A stretch of 16,084 bases of DNA from CAYNTC01 sp964432925 (GTDB lineage: Bacteria; Planctomycetota; Phycisphaerae; Sedimentisphaerales; Anaerobacaceae), in the NCBI GenBank assembly GCA_964432925.1, contig CAYSPM010000051.1, forward strand, positions 1 to 16,084, written 5' to 3'. Position 1 is the first letter of the stretch. Every line of letters begins with the position of its first letter. The translations under genes were made by a program, and so were the position numbers. The notes under the pieces are model-generated. The model was not told where the DNA came from. It did no database searches and saw only the letters and a list, made by a program, of their open reading frames with translations. Below, piece by piece: positions 1 through 7,244 of the stretch.

Positions 1-25
1 GCGAAGACTTTAGTATCGTTTTGGC

Positions 26-452
26 ATGGAGCATTACCGTAAGTCCAGCCATACGACCGTTTCACTTGGTATGGATAACAAAATATCGCAAGGGGGTTCT
101 TACGGTAGAAATAACTAAGAGAACCAGGAAACTGATACGCGAGATATGTCGCACTTGGGATGTAGAGATAATCCGCGGGCATGTGGGTAAAGATCATGTA
201 CATATATTTGTCTCGGTTCCACCTCATATATCAGTTATCAAACTAGTGCAGAGTATCAAGGGCAAGAGTTCAAGAAAAATGATGTCAGAGTTTAGGAACC
301 TGAGCAGGCAATTCTGGGGCAGGCACATATGTGGCAGAGGATATTTTGTGGCCAGTTCTGGAAATGTTACGGATGAAGTGATTATGCAGTATATTGAGCT
401 TCAGGGTAAGGAGCCAGAATCAGGGGAATTTCGTATTGACGGCGAGCTTTAG
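26..452 (+). pseudogene. tnpA: IS200/IS605-family TnpA (Y1 HUH transposase), 5' frameshifted
   Basis: Single-strand DNA transposase of the IS200/IS605 family, which cuts and joins element ends as single strands. The open frame running from about base 21 shows the HUH metal-binding pair in KDHVHIFVSVPP (His59 and His61 counted from the TTG at 21) and the C-terminal helix GYFVASSGNVTDEV...QYIELQ with the likely nucleophile Tyr124. The N-terminus of that frame (MAWSITVSPAIRP) does not look like the family. The expected N-terminus, MEHYRKSSHTT, is encoded in another frame from the ATG at 26, and the conserved FHLVWITKYRK resumes in the long frame from base 60. A frameshifting deletion of about 11 bases near 59 explains this. 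The core looks intact, but the protein is probably not made whole. Family assignment is firm; the exact size of the deletion is inferred. Confidence 0.85.
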
Positions 453-478
453 TGGGCTTACAGCCCATCCACAAAGCT
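445..478 (+). repeat. Imperfect hairpin at the right end of the IS200/IS605 element
   Basis: AGCTTT (445-450) pairs with AAAGCT (473-478). Inside lies a perfect 6-bp stem TGGGCT (453-458) / AGCCCA (462-467) with loop TAC. It begins at the tnpA stop codon, where IS200/IS605 elements carry the subterminal hairpin recognised by TnpA. The cleavage site itself cannot be placed from this copy alone. Confidence 0.6.
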
Positions 479-495
479 ACCGCCTCCGTACGTGT

Positions 496-1907
496 TTAGC
501 CGGATTGCGCAGCGAGAGACAGGCAAGGGCTGATATATTCTGTAAAATCTGTCATCCGCTGCTGACAAGTAACGCCTATACTTGCCAATATCTGCCAGCA
601 GTCCCGACCACGTTCGCTCTTATTGCCACACGAAACCTCCCTATCACCGCAGGACGCAACGCCCCCTCCGCTCGATTGTTCGTCGGCTCCGCAGAAGGCT
701 CATACAGGCACCCAAGTAGATACTTTCGCTGCTTGGACAACCGGTTTCCAACTGCTACATCGCCAGGCTGACTGCTAAGACTACCAAGCAACTGATCGCA
801 CCAGACCTCCATGCGGTTACGCTTGTCGAAAAACTCCTGCTCAGCTAATCTCTCACGCATCTTATACAACATAATTACCGCTCTAAAAAATAGCTGCCAG
901 TTGCTCAGATAACTTTTATCCACCGTACCAGGCAACCTCATCGCTTTTGATATCGCACGTAAATGATGGGCAATACACTTGTGCTTGGCGTAATCAGCGG
1001 GGTCATAGCTGCTCAAACAATCACTTACCAGCATACCGCCAAAGTCAGAACCAAGTACATCCCTGACCACATTGGAACCCCTGCTGTTATCTACTCGATA
1101 CAGCGTCTCTCTGGCAGTCGTGAATGTCCACAGCCACCATCCGGCTCCGCCTACCGGCCAACTGGTCTCATCGGCAAATACCGCCGGGCAAGCACGAATC
1201 TGATCTATCAACCTATCATATATCCATCCGGCTCAGGACGGGCTTACTCGGCCAGCCATCCTGTAAAGGGCCTGCGACAGACCGCCAGCAGTTATACGCA
1301 AACCGCATAAATCCTTCAAAACCTTGCATGTCTTACGCATAGTAAAACCATGAACTTTGTTCAAGCACGCCGCCAACGCTAATGCCCGTGGACCTAACTG
1401 TACCCGAGCAGCACCTGTACCAACAGAAGTCTGCAGCGGGTGTCGGCTCGCAACATCCCCACAAAACTCACATCTTGCGCGGTATGTTATAAGTCTGACC
1501 ACATGTGGACGAACTGGTGGTATTTCTTCTATGATTTGCTCTATACGCTTTACATCTTTCACAGGACCATTGCATTTGGGACATCTGTCTAACGGCAGCT
1601 CTATCGTCTGGTCTATATGATCTGGTTTCTTGCAGCGACAACCTGGATGACTGAGTTTTTGGGCGGGTGTCTTGTGCTCATCAGGTGGTATCTTTTTTCG
1701 TTCTTCTCGACGAAAAGGAGCTGACTGACGAGCTGCCTGTTGTTGAGCCAGTTCTAATTGTTCACGCAATTGACGGTTTTCATTCTCTAACTGCTCCACT
1801 TTCTCCATAAGCCTCTTGTTCTCCGATCGCAGCTGATTATTATCTGTGCGAACCTCTCTGAGTTCCTTGCGGATTTGCTCGATTATTTTAGCCGTTTGGT
1901 CTTGCAT
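496..1907 (-). pseudogene. tnpC: IS66-family transposase (TnpC-like), broken by an in-frame stop and a frameshift
   Basis: DDE transposase. The N-terminal part (1907 to 1233) has a coiled coil (residues about 5-60), a zinc-binding segment (Cys109/112 and Cys146/149) and the start of the catalytic domain. The C-terminal part continues in the same frame after a TGA at 1233-1235. Its catalytic residues are visible as FADETSW, LVSDCLSSY and TNNRAE. Near 637-643 the frame shifts: after RPAVIGR the family-like ending EVSCGNKSERGRDCWQILAS, followed by VTCQQRMTDFTEY, is found in another frame and stops at 496-498. About four bases appear to be missing there. A Shine-Dalgarno-like AAAGGA lies upstream of the ATG at 1907. 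With one nonsense codon and one frameshift it cannot make a full transposase. Confidence 0.85.
1228..1242. repeat. 15-base repeat CCGGCTCAGGACGGG inside the transposase frame
   Basis: The same 15-mer recurs at 1930-1944, just upstream of the same gene. The internal copy supplies the TGA stop. Removing 15 bases would leave RMAGRVRWIYDRLIDQ in frame, with the spacing expected for IS66 transposases, so it looks like a short insertion. Confidence 0.6.
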
Positions 1908-1929
1908 GCCCGATATCCTTTCCTTCGAC

Positions 1930-1944
1930 CCGGCTCAGGACGGG
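1930..1944. repeat. Second copy of the 15-base repeat
   Basis: CCGGCTCAGGACGGG, preceded by CTTCGAC, lies 22 bases upstream of the IS66 transposase start. The CTTCGA-rich context followed by GCTCAGGACGGG resembles short dispersed REP-like repeats of many environmental bacterial genomes (general knowledge, not checked here). Confidence 0.5.
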
Positions 1945-2056
1945 GCTGATAGTTGCCTCATCAAGTTTTATCGGACAAGCGCACCAAGAATCTTCACTCC
2001 GCTAAACACGTACTAAACCCGTAGATGGAAGTACTCGCTGTTTCTTCGTACCGAGC

Positions 2057-4132
2057 TCATTGTCTCAACCACTTTTCGAGCCAGGTGAGGACGGTTTCGT
2101 GCCAGAGAATACAATTCGCGGGCTTCAGGACCCAATGGTTTTCGTCGGGGAAATAAAGCAGCTTACTGGGGATGCCCAGCCGTTGTAGAGCGTTGAACGT
2201 GCCAAGGCCCTGAGTTATCGGCACGCGAAAATCCAATTCGCCGTGGATAACCAACATCGGCGTCCTCCAATTCTTAACGAAATTCACCGGATTATGCTTC
2301 TCGTAACCTTCCGGATTGTCCCAGGGCGTGCCCACGTGGTCCCACTCCGGAAACCAGAGCTCTTCGGTGTCAAAGTACGACCATTTCTCATCGAGACTGC
2401 CATCGTGATTGACCAGGCAACGAAACCTTTCAGGCCAATTTCCAGCTATCCAGTTAATCATATAGCCACCAAAAGACGCCCCAAGCGCAGCAACTCTGTC
2501 ACCATCCATCCACGGATAGCGCTCAAGTGCGGCATCCAATCCCTTTCTAAGGTCTTCCAGTGGCTTTCCGCCCCAGTCGTCACGGATGGAATCGCAAAAG
2601 GCCTGGCCATATCCGACCGAGCCGTGGAAGTCAACCATCACCACTGCGTAGCCTGCTCCAGCATAGACCTGTGGATTCCAACGATAGTGAAAGGTATTGC
2701 CAAACGAACCCTGTGGACCACCGTGAATCAAAAAAGCCACCGGATATTTCTTGTCAGGATTAAAATCGACCGGCTTAACCACGTAGCAGTACACCGTCTC
2801 ATCGTTTCTTCCTTCTTGCCCGCCTGCGGCGGGTGAAAAGGTGAACTGTTCGTACCTGCCCATTCGGACGGTGGCAAGCTGCTCGGCGTTAATATCTGTG
2901 AGCTTTCGCACATCAACACCATTAGCTCTAACTGAGTATAGCTCGACGGGTGAGCTAAGGTTACATAAGCCGAAAATAATTCTGTCGCCTGTAGTTGCCG
3001 GTGAACTTACATACCCATCCCTGAAGATGGTTTGCACTTTGCCTGTTTTTATATCGATAGCAAACAAGGACCTCTGGCCGAGGTTTGCCGCAGTTGCATA
3101 AATGGTATTACCATCTGGCAACCAGCAAAAAGACGATGGGCTACGGTCCCAGTGCTCTGTCAACACCCTGTCTTTGCCGCTGGGCCAGGCCCTCAAGACT
3201 ATTCTGAAACGGTCAGACTCATAGCCAGGCCTTGTCATCGCAAGATAAGCTAATGTTTTGCCGTCCGGCGAAAAGACAGGATTCGTGTCCCAGGCCTGGT
3301 TCTGCTCGGTAAGGCACTTCGGAGGCTCAGAACCGCCAACAGGTGCGATGTACAGGTCGAAGTCTGTTGACCAAGCTTCAGTAATGCCGACATTGCGGGC
3401 AGCAAAGACAACGCCTTTGCTATCGGGCGTAAACGTTATTTCTTCTGGTCCGCCGAAGGGTTTTGAAGGCGTATCGGCATCCATAGATTTCATTACGTCG
3501 ATAGGCTGGCAATTGTCTAATCGCATCACAAAAATATGCGAGCGCTGACCATCTTTCCACCTGTCCCAATGACGAACGAAGATTCGATCATAGATTTGGC
3601 CGGTCGCTTTCTGCTGTTTGATCTGGTCGAGCCTTTTTTTCGTTTCAACCGCACTGCAATCAGGAAAGACCTCCATTGTAAACGCGATATACTTTCCATC
3701 GGGCGAAACGACCAGATTGTCAACATCCAAAGGCAGGTCGGTTATTTGCTGGGCTTCGCCGCCGTCGATTCGAATTTGCCAGATTTGCGGCGAACCGGAT
3801 CGGCCTGACACAAAATAGACTGTTTTGCTGTCCGGCGCCCAGCGTGGATTCGAGTCGGCTTCCGGATCGGAGGTGAGCCGGCGTAGCTCTGTGCCGTCGG
3901 TACGTACCAGGTAAAGGTCGCTACGCAGCACGTCGGCTTGAAGGTCTGTTTTCTTTACGACAAAAACAGCCAACCTGCCATCCGGTGAGACCTGCGGATC
4001 GGAGAGTCTGTCCATATTTAACATGTCGTGCACGGAGAATGGGTGTGTTTGGTCAAGCTCGGCGGTGGATTTGTCTGGAAGGGCCGTCAAATTCGCACAA
4101 ACGACAAGGCATAAAAGAAAAAGTCTACGCAT
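2057..4132 (-). CDS. S9-family (prolyl oligopeptidase-like) exported serine peptidase
   Basis: Predicted secreted dipeptidyl/acylaminoacyl-peptidase of 691 residues, usual for the family. Residues 1-24 form a signal peptide ending near STA. Residues about 30-420 form a beta-propeller with repeated WD40-like SPDGK motifs that gates access to the active site. Residues about 450-691 are an alpha/beta-hydrolase domain. The nucleophile is Ser553 in GASFGGY, the acid Asp634 in HGELDFRVP and the base His666 in DENHW; HGGP at 470-473 is the oxyanion region. The start is supported by AGGGAGG seven bases before the ATG. The linker FTFSPAAGGQEGRNDETVY is longer than expected and coincides with a GC-rich palindrome at 2819-2833. 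The gene lies downstream of the sensor kinase on the same strand but 291 bases away. It probably acts in the periplasm or outside on short peptides; the exact substrate cannot be told. Confidence 0.93.
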   Translation of the reverse strand: MRRLFLLCLVVCANLTALPDKSTAELDQTHPFSVHDMLNMDRLSDPQVSPDGRLAVFVVKKTDLQADVLRSDLYLVRTDGTELRRLTSDPEADSNPRWAPDSKTVYFVSGRSGSPQIWQIRIDGGEAQQITDLPLDVDNLVVSPDGKYIAFTMEVFPDCSAVETKKRLDQIKQQKATGQIYDRIFVRHWDRWKDGQRSHIFVMRLDNCQPIDVMKSMDADTPSKPFGGPEEITFTPDSKGVVFAARNVGITEAWSTDFDLYIAPVGGSEPPKCLTEQNQAWDTNPVFSPDGKTLAYLAMTRPGYESDRFRIVLRAWPSGKDRVLTEHWDRSPSSFCWLPDGNTIYATAANLGQRSLFAIDIKTGKVQTIFRDGYVSSPATTGDRIIFGLCNLSSPVELYSVRANGVDVRKLTDINAEQLATVRMGRYEQFTFSPAAGGQEGRNDETVYCYVVKPVDFNPDKKYPVAFLIHGGPQGSFGNTFHYRWNPQVYAGAGYAVVMVDFHGSVGYGQAFCDSIRDDWGGKPLEDLRKGLDAALERYPWMDGDRVAALGASFGGYMINWIAGNWPERFRCLVNHDGSLDEKWSYFDTEELWFPEWDHVGTPWDNPEGYEKHNPVNFVKNWRTPMLVIHGELDFRVPITQGLGTFNALQRLGIPSKLLYFPDENHWVLKPANCILWHETVLTWLEKWLRQ
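2819..2833. repeat. GC-rich palindrome inside the S9 peptidase gene
   Basis: CCCGCC-TGC-GGCGGG, a perfect 6-bp stem with a 3-base loop. It encodes the extra Pro-Ala-Ala-Gly-Gly linker near residues 433-438, just before the hydrolase domain. It may be a small palindromic insertion in frame. Confidence 0.5.
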
Positions 4133-4182
4133 TGTTTTCCTCCCTGAAATAAATCTACTAAAAGTTGTATAGTTTCATTCTT

Positions 4183-4238
4183 GTAGGGCATCCATTCTCC
4201 GTCCCTTAGGGACTGCGAAGGATGAAAGCCCCACCTAC
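4183..4238. repeat. Long imperfect palindrome between kinase and peptidase genes
   Basis: Nested complementary arms: GTAGG (4183-4187) with CCTAC (4234-4238), ATCC (4190-4193) with GGAT (4220-4223), and a central perfect hairpin GTCCC-TTA-GGGAC (4201-4213). No T-run follows on either strand, so a simple rho-independent terminator is unlikely. A dispersed REP/MITE-like repeat or an RNA-processing hairpin fits better. A similar core hairpin, GTCCC-TTG-GGGAC, occurs at 6109-6121. The rest of the 4133-4423 gap shows no gene. Confidence 0.55.
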
Positions 4239-4423
4239 GCATCTTTCGTTACCATTAGAATTCGCCTTTACAACAAGCAGATGGTTACACGATAGATGTT
4301 TTTTTGATAGTTTAATCGTGTACAATACTCGTGGCAACTTTCGTATTGTTTTAATTTCGAGTTTGTTACAAATGCGCTGCGGGCAGGGTTTCGAAGAGTC
4401 GTGATGCGTGATAAGCACTTCGG

Positions 4424-6049
4424 CTATGCGGATTGCTTTTTCTCTGTGGCAAGTGTGACGGGGATATCGAGCCAGAAGGTTGCGCCTTTTTCGGGCCTGC
4501 TTTCAAGGCCGATGTTACCCGCGAGCATGGTAGCTAATTCCTTGCTGATTGCCAAGCCCAGGCCGCTGCCGGTTGATTCTCGAGTAAGGGAGCCATCGAC
4601 CTGGCGGAATTTTTCAAATATCTTTTCCCGGTCGTGCTCTGCGATGCCGCAGCCGGTGTCACTTACTGAAATTCGCACGGTCTTTTCATCGAGCATATTA
4701 GCGCGGATTTCAATTCGCCCATGGGACGGAGTGAACTTGACTGCATTGCTTAAAAAATTGTACAATATCTGCTGAACCTTACCGGCATCGGTTGAGAGCA
4801 CCGGGATGTCCGGATCGATTTCCGTTTTTACTTTAATTCTCTTTTTCTTTGTCAGCAGGGAAAAAGACGATATCAACGTCTCGCACAACTGTTTCAGATA
4901 GGCCTGTTCGATGTGCATCTCCATCTTTCCTGCCTGAGTCTTTGCCAGGTCCAGCAAGTCGTTAATCATATTGAGAAGCCTGTTGCCGCTAGTGATAATG
5001 TTCTCAGCGTACCTTTGTGCCTTATCCTTTTTCAAAAGCGCCGGTTTTTCGCGGAGGACTTGTGCAAAACCGAGTATTGCATTGAGCGGTGTTCTGAATT
5101 CATGAGAAATATTGGCAAGAAACTCACTTTTTACTTTGTTGGCTTTGAACAGTTCAATGTTGCGCTCGGAAAGCTCAGCTATTTTAGCATCAAGTTGTAC
5201 GTTTGCCTGGCGAAGCTTTTGCTGTGTCGCCTGCAAGCTATCAAGCATATTGTCAAAAGCCTTGGCAAGTTTTTCGTAATCATCGCCGGTCTTTATGGCA
5301 CTTCTTATATCCAGATTGCCCTCTGCGACGTTGTTGGCAATCGCACGCAACTGACGGATGGGCCGCAGTATCACCCGTTGAGTTATCATATAGAATGCGA
5401 CCATTGCTCCCGCCCCAGCGATAAGGCCAGCAGCGACTATCCAAACCCAATTTAGAAAGACAGTTTTACCTAAATCGCCGATTGGCTGCTGAATGATCAC
5501 AGTACCGATAGGCTCATTTTGTGAAAAGACGCTGGCCGAGCCCTGCGGATTATGACAGCTAATACAGTTGTCGTTTGCCTTGATGATTCTTGCATAATTA
5601 ACATGACGGATACCGGCTTCTTTTGTGAACGTGATATAGTCGTTTCTATCCTCGTCTGTTCTGAGGAATTCGACCAACTGTTTTTGCTGCTCAGTCAGTC
5701 GCTGGAGCTGTTTGTCGTGTTCTTCTGTGAAGCGTACCCATATTATACCTTTCCTGTTTGGGTCCACGACTTTGCCGGAGCTATCCAACATTGCCAGGTC
5801 GGCTTCGCTCAGCTCTTTTAGCTGGAAATGATACCTGAACAGCATGGTCTCGGCTCTGATGCGCTGGGCATCGAGATAATCCTTCTTTATCAGTTGACCC
5901 ATCCAGACGAGTGGCAGAATAAGTGCCAGCGCCAGGGTAAACAATACTGCTACGCCGAAAGTCAATTGGCACTTTCGCGCTAAGGAAATCTGCGACAATC
6001 GCAGCAGCCTCAAAAGCCTCTGCCAGAATTTGTTAAGATTGATTCGCAT
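4424..6049 (-). CDS. Membrane sensor histidine kinase with c-type haem-binding periplasmic domain
   Basis: Hybrid-free sensor kinase of 541 residues. Order of parts: TM1 about 28-52; a periplasmic domain of the DUF3365/Tll0287 type containing one CISCH haem-attachment motif (162-166); TM2 about 199-222; HAMP about 223-275; a coiled linker; HisKA with the phosphorylated His316 in ISHEFRTPLN; and an HATPase domain with N-box Asn431/Asn435, G1 DTGCGIA (464-470), F-box FEKFRQ and G2 GSGLGLA (494-500). All catalytic boxes look intact. The CxxCH motif implies covalent haem and thus redox, gas or ligand sensing outside the cytoplasm, by analogy with that domain family. No response regulator gene lies beside it in this window, so it is an orphan here. 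No clear Shine-Dalgarno precedes the ATG. It follows the mscS-like gene by 90 bases on the same strand. Confidence 0.92.
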   Translation of the reverse strand: MRINLNKFWQRLLRLLRLSQISLARKCQLTFGVAVLFTLALALILPLVWMGQLIKKDYLDAQRIRAETMLFRYHFQLKELSEADLAMLDSSGKVVDPNRKGIIWVRFTEEHDKQLQRLTEQQKQLVEFLRTDEDRNDYITFTKEAGIRHVNYARIIKANDNCISCHNPQGSASVFSQNEPIGTVIIQQPIGDLGKTVFLNWVWIVAAGLIAGAGAMVAFYMITQRVILRPIRQLRAIANNVAEGNLDIRSAIKTGDDYEKLAKAFDNMLDSLQATQQKLRQANVQLDAKIAELSERNIELFKANKVKSEFLANISHEFRTPLNAILGFAQVLREKPALLKKDKAQRYAENIITSGNRLLNMINDLLDLAKTQAGKMEMHIEQAYLKQLCETLISSFSLLTKKKRIKVKTEIDPDIPVLSTDAGKVQQILYNFLSNAVKFTPSHGRIEIRANMLDEKTVRISVSDTGCGIAEHDREKIFEKFRQVDGSLTRESTGSGLGLAISKELATMLAGNIGLESRPEKGATFWLDIPVTLATEKKQSA

Positions 6050-6061
6050 AAACTTTGGTAG

Positions 6062-6094
6062 TTGGTAATTGGTGATTATTTAACCAGTTACCAA
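6062..6094. repeat. 12-bp-stem hairpin between mscS-like and kinase genes
   Basis: TTGGTAATTGGT (6062-6073) pairs with ACCAGTTACCAA (6083-6094), with one T:G pair and a 9-base loop. It lies just upstream of the kinase start (minus strand), so a transcript entering from the channel gene would carry it in the spacer before the kinase ATG. Confidence 0.6.
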
Positions 6095-6140
6095 TTGCCG
6101 TTTAACCAGTCCCTTGGGGACCATTTACCATTTAACCGGT
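6078..6140. repeat. Short degenerate repeats TTTAACC(A/G)GT and core hairpin GTCCC-TTG-GGGAC
   Basis: TTTAACCAGT occurs at 6079-6088 and 6101-6110, and TTTAACCGGT at 6131-6140, with TTACCA units between them. A 5-bp hairpin lies at 6109-6121. The segment fills the spacer up to the stop codon of the channel gene and looks like a small dispersed repeat rather than coding sequence. Confidence 0.5.
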
Positions 6141-7183
6141 CAACTCTGCTGATGTAGTTCCGCTCTTATCCTGGGCAAGGCCTGTGGGTATTTTTCTCTT
6201 AGAAAATCGACAAGTTTTTCTCTGACTTCGCAACGCAGACTCCAGGCAGTCGAAGCATCGGCGGCGCTGACGAGCGCCCTCAATTCTACCGTACGCTCGG
6301 ATGTATTTGTTACCTGCAGGACACAAACTTTGCCGTCCCACAATTCCGAGTCCTTCAGAATCTTGTACAGTTGCTCTCTGATTGCCGTGACAGGCACAGT
6401 GTGGTCTACATAAATAAAAACGCTACCCAGTATATCAGCAGTAACGCGAGTCCAATTTTGAAAGGGCTTTTCTATAAAATATGTAATGGGCACAACCAAT
6501 CGCCTGAGGTCCCAGATTTTAACCACTACATAAGTTAAGGTTATTTCCTCGATTCGGCCCCATTCGTTCTCCACTATGACTACGTCATCAACGCGAATCG
6601 GTTGAGTAAAGGCTATTTGCAAGCCCGCGATGAATGTTCCTATTGTTTTCTGTGCTGCCAGGCCGACTACAACTCCAATTATTCCTGCTGATGCTAAAAT
6701 AGTTGTGCCAAGCTGCCTTATCTTTGGAAAGGTCATGAGCATGGTTGCAAGAGCAATTATGCCCACCACGGCGATTACAATTCGCTTTAAGACCCTGAAC
6801 TGAGTGTGTATCTTGCGGGCCCTGAGATTGTCTTTTATGTCCACCTGGAAACGGCCAACGACGTAATCCTCCAGGACATATACAGAACTAATCAATAGCC
6901 AGGAGACCAAGCCTATGAAAATAATGCTGAGGATGTGATTGCTGGCAGCCAGGTATTGCTGCGGCACTACAACTGGCAAAAGTAAGCGGGTTATCAGGAC
7001 GACAATGGTCCAATTTAGTGGTCGGAAACAATGCTTGACCCACGAGTCATCAATAGCACTTTTAATGCTCCTGGCAATTTTAATAAGTATAAAATACAAT
7101 AGATAGTGACCCAGCAGCGCTATAACTAATGCTATGCCAAAAACCCAAAGTGCGCGTTGCCAAGTTTGCGGTTCTGTTAACAT
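6140..7183 (-). CDS. MscS-family mechanosensitive ion channel
   Basis: Small-conductance mechanosensitive channel protein of 347 residues that releases solutes on hypo-osmotic shock. Hydrophobic segments lie at about 11-36, 57-75, 83-107 and 133-152. They are followed by the Gly/Ala-rich pore-lining helix at about 160-193 (ASAGIIGVVVGLAAQKTIG) and the beta domain that begins FTQPIRVDDVV, then the C-terminal alpha-beta domain to residue 347. This is the MscS core plus one or two extra N-terminal helices. The start is supported by GGGGGTGA five bases before the ATG. It lies 61 bases downstream of aspS with no terminator between them, so the two may share a transcript. Its C-terminus runs into a repeat-rich spacer before the kinase gene. 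Confidence 0.92.
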   Translation of the reverse strand: MLTEPQTWQRALWVFGIALVIALLGHYLLYFILIKIARSIKSAIDDSWVKHCFRPLNWTIVVLITRLLLPVVVPQQYLAASNHILSIIFIGLVSWLLISSVYVLEDYVVGRFQVDIKDNLRARKIHTQFRVLKRIVIAVVGIIALATMLMTFPKIRQLGTTILASAGIIGVVVGLAAQKTIGTFIAGLQIAFTQPIRVDDVVIVENEWGRIEEITLTYVVVKIWDLRRLVVPITYFIEKPFQNWTRVTADILGSVFIYVDHTVPVTAIREQLYKILKDSELWDGKVCVLQVTNTSERTVELRALVSAADASTAWSLRCEVREKLVDFLREKYPQALPRIRAELHQQS

Positions 7184-7244
7184 TTGGTCACCCCCGTAAA
7201 TTATTTCAATTCTGGGTTATGTTATTGCGCCGCTGTGTCATTTG

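Larger units (their letters stand above)
488..2013 (-). mobile_element. IS66-family insertion sequence (ISBst12-like, single transposase gene), decayed
   Basis: The element is bounded by a perfect 13-bp inverted repeat: GTACGTGTTTAGC at 488-500 and GCTAAACACGTAC at 2001-2013. It holds one transposase gene on the minus strand and no visible tnpA/tnpB accessory genes, as in the ISBst12 subgroup. The transposase stop lies inside the left repeat. IS66 elements normally make 8-bp target duplications, but the flanks differ (480-487 CCGCCTCC, 2014-2021 TAAACCCG), so this copy has rearranged or drifted since insertion. It sits about 10 bases beyond the IS200 hairpin and 43 bases downstream of the S9 peptidase stop. 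Confidence 0.75.

Noticed and set aside
394..771. Plus-strand open frame of 125 codons
   Set aside because: It spans the end of tnpA, its right-end hairpin, the IS66 inverted repeat and the antisense of the transposase; composition is not protein-like.
4401..5821. Several long plus-strand frames opposite the sensor kinase
   Set aside because: They are antisense shadows of a gene with every expected kinase motif on the minus strand.
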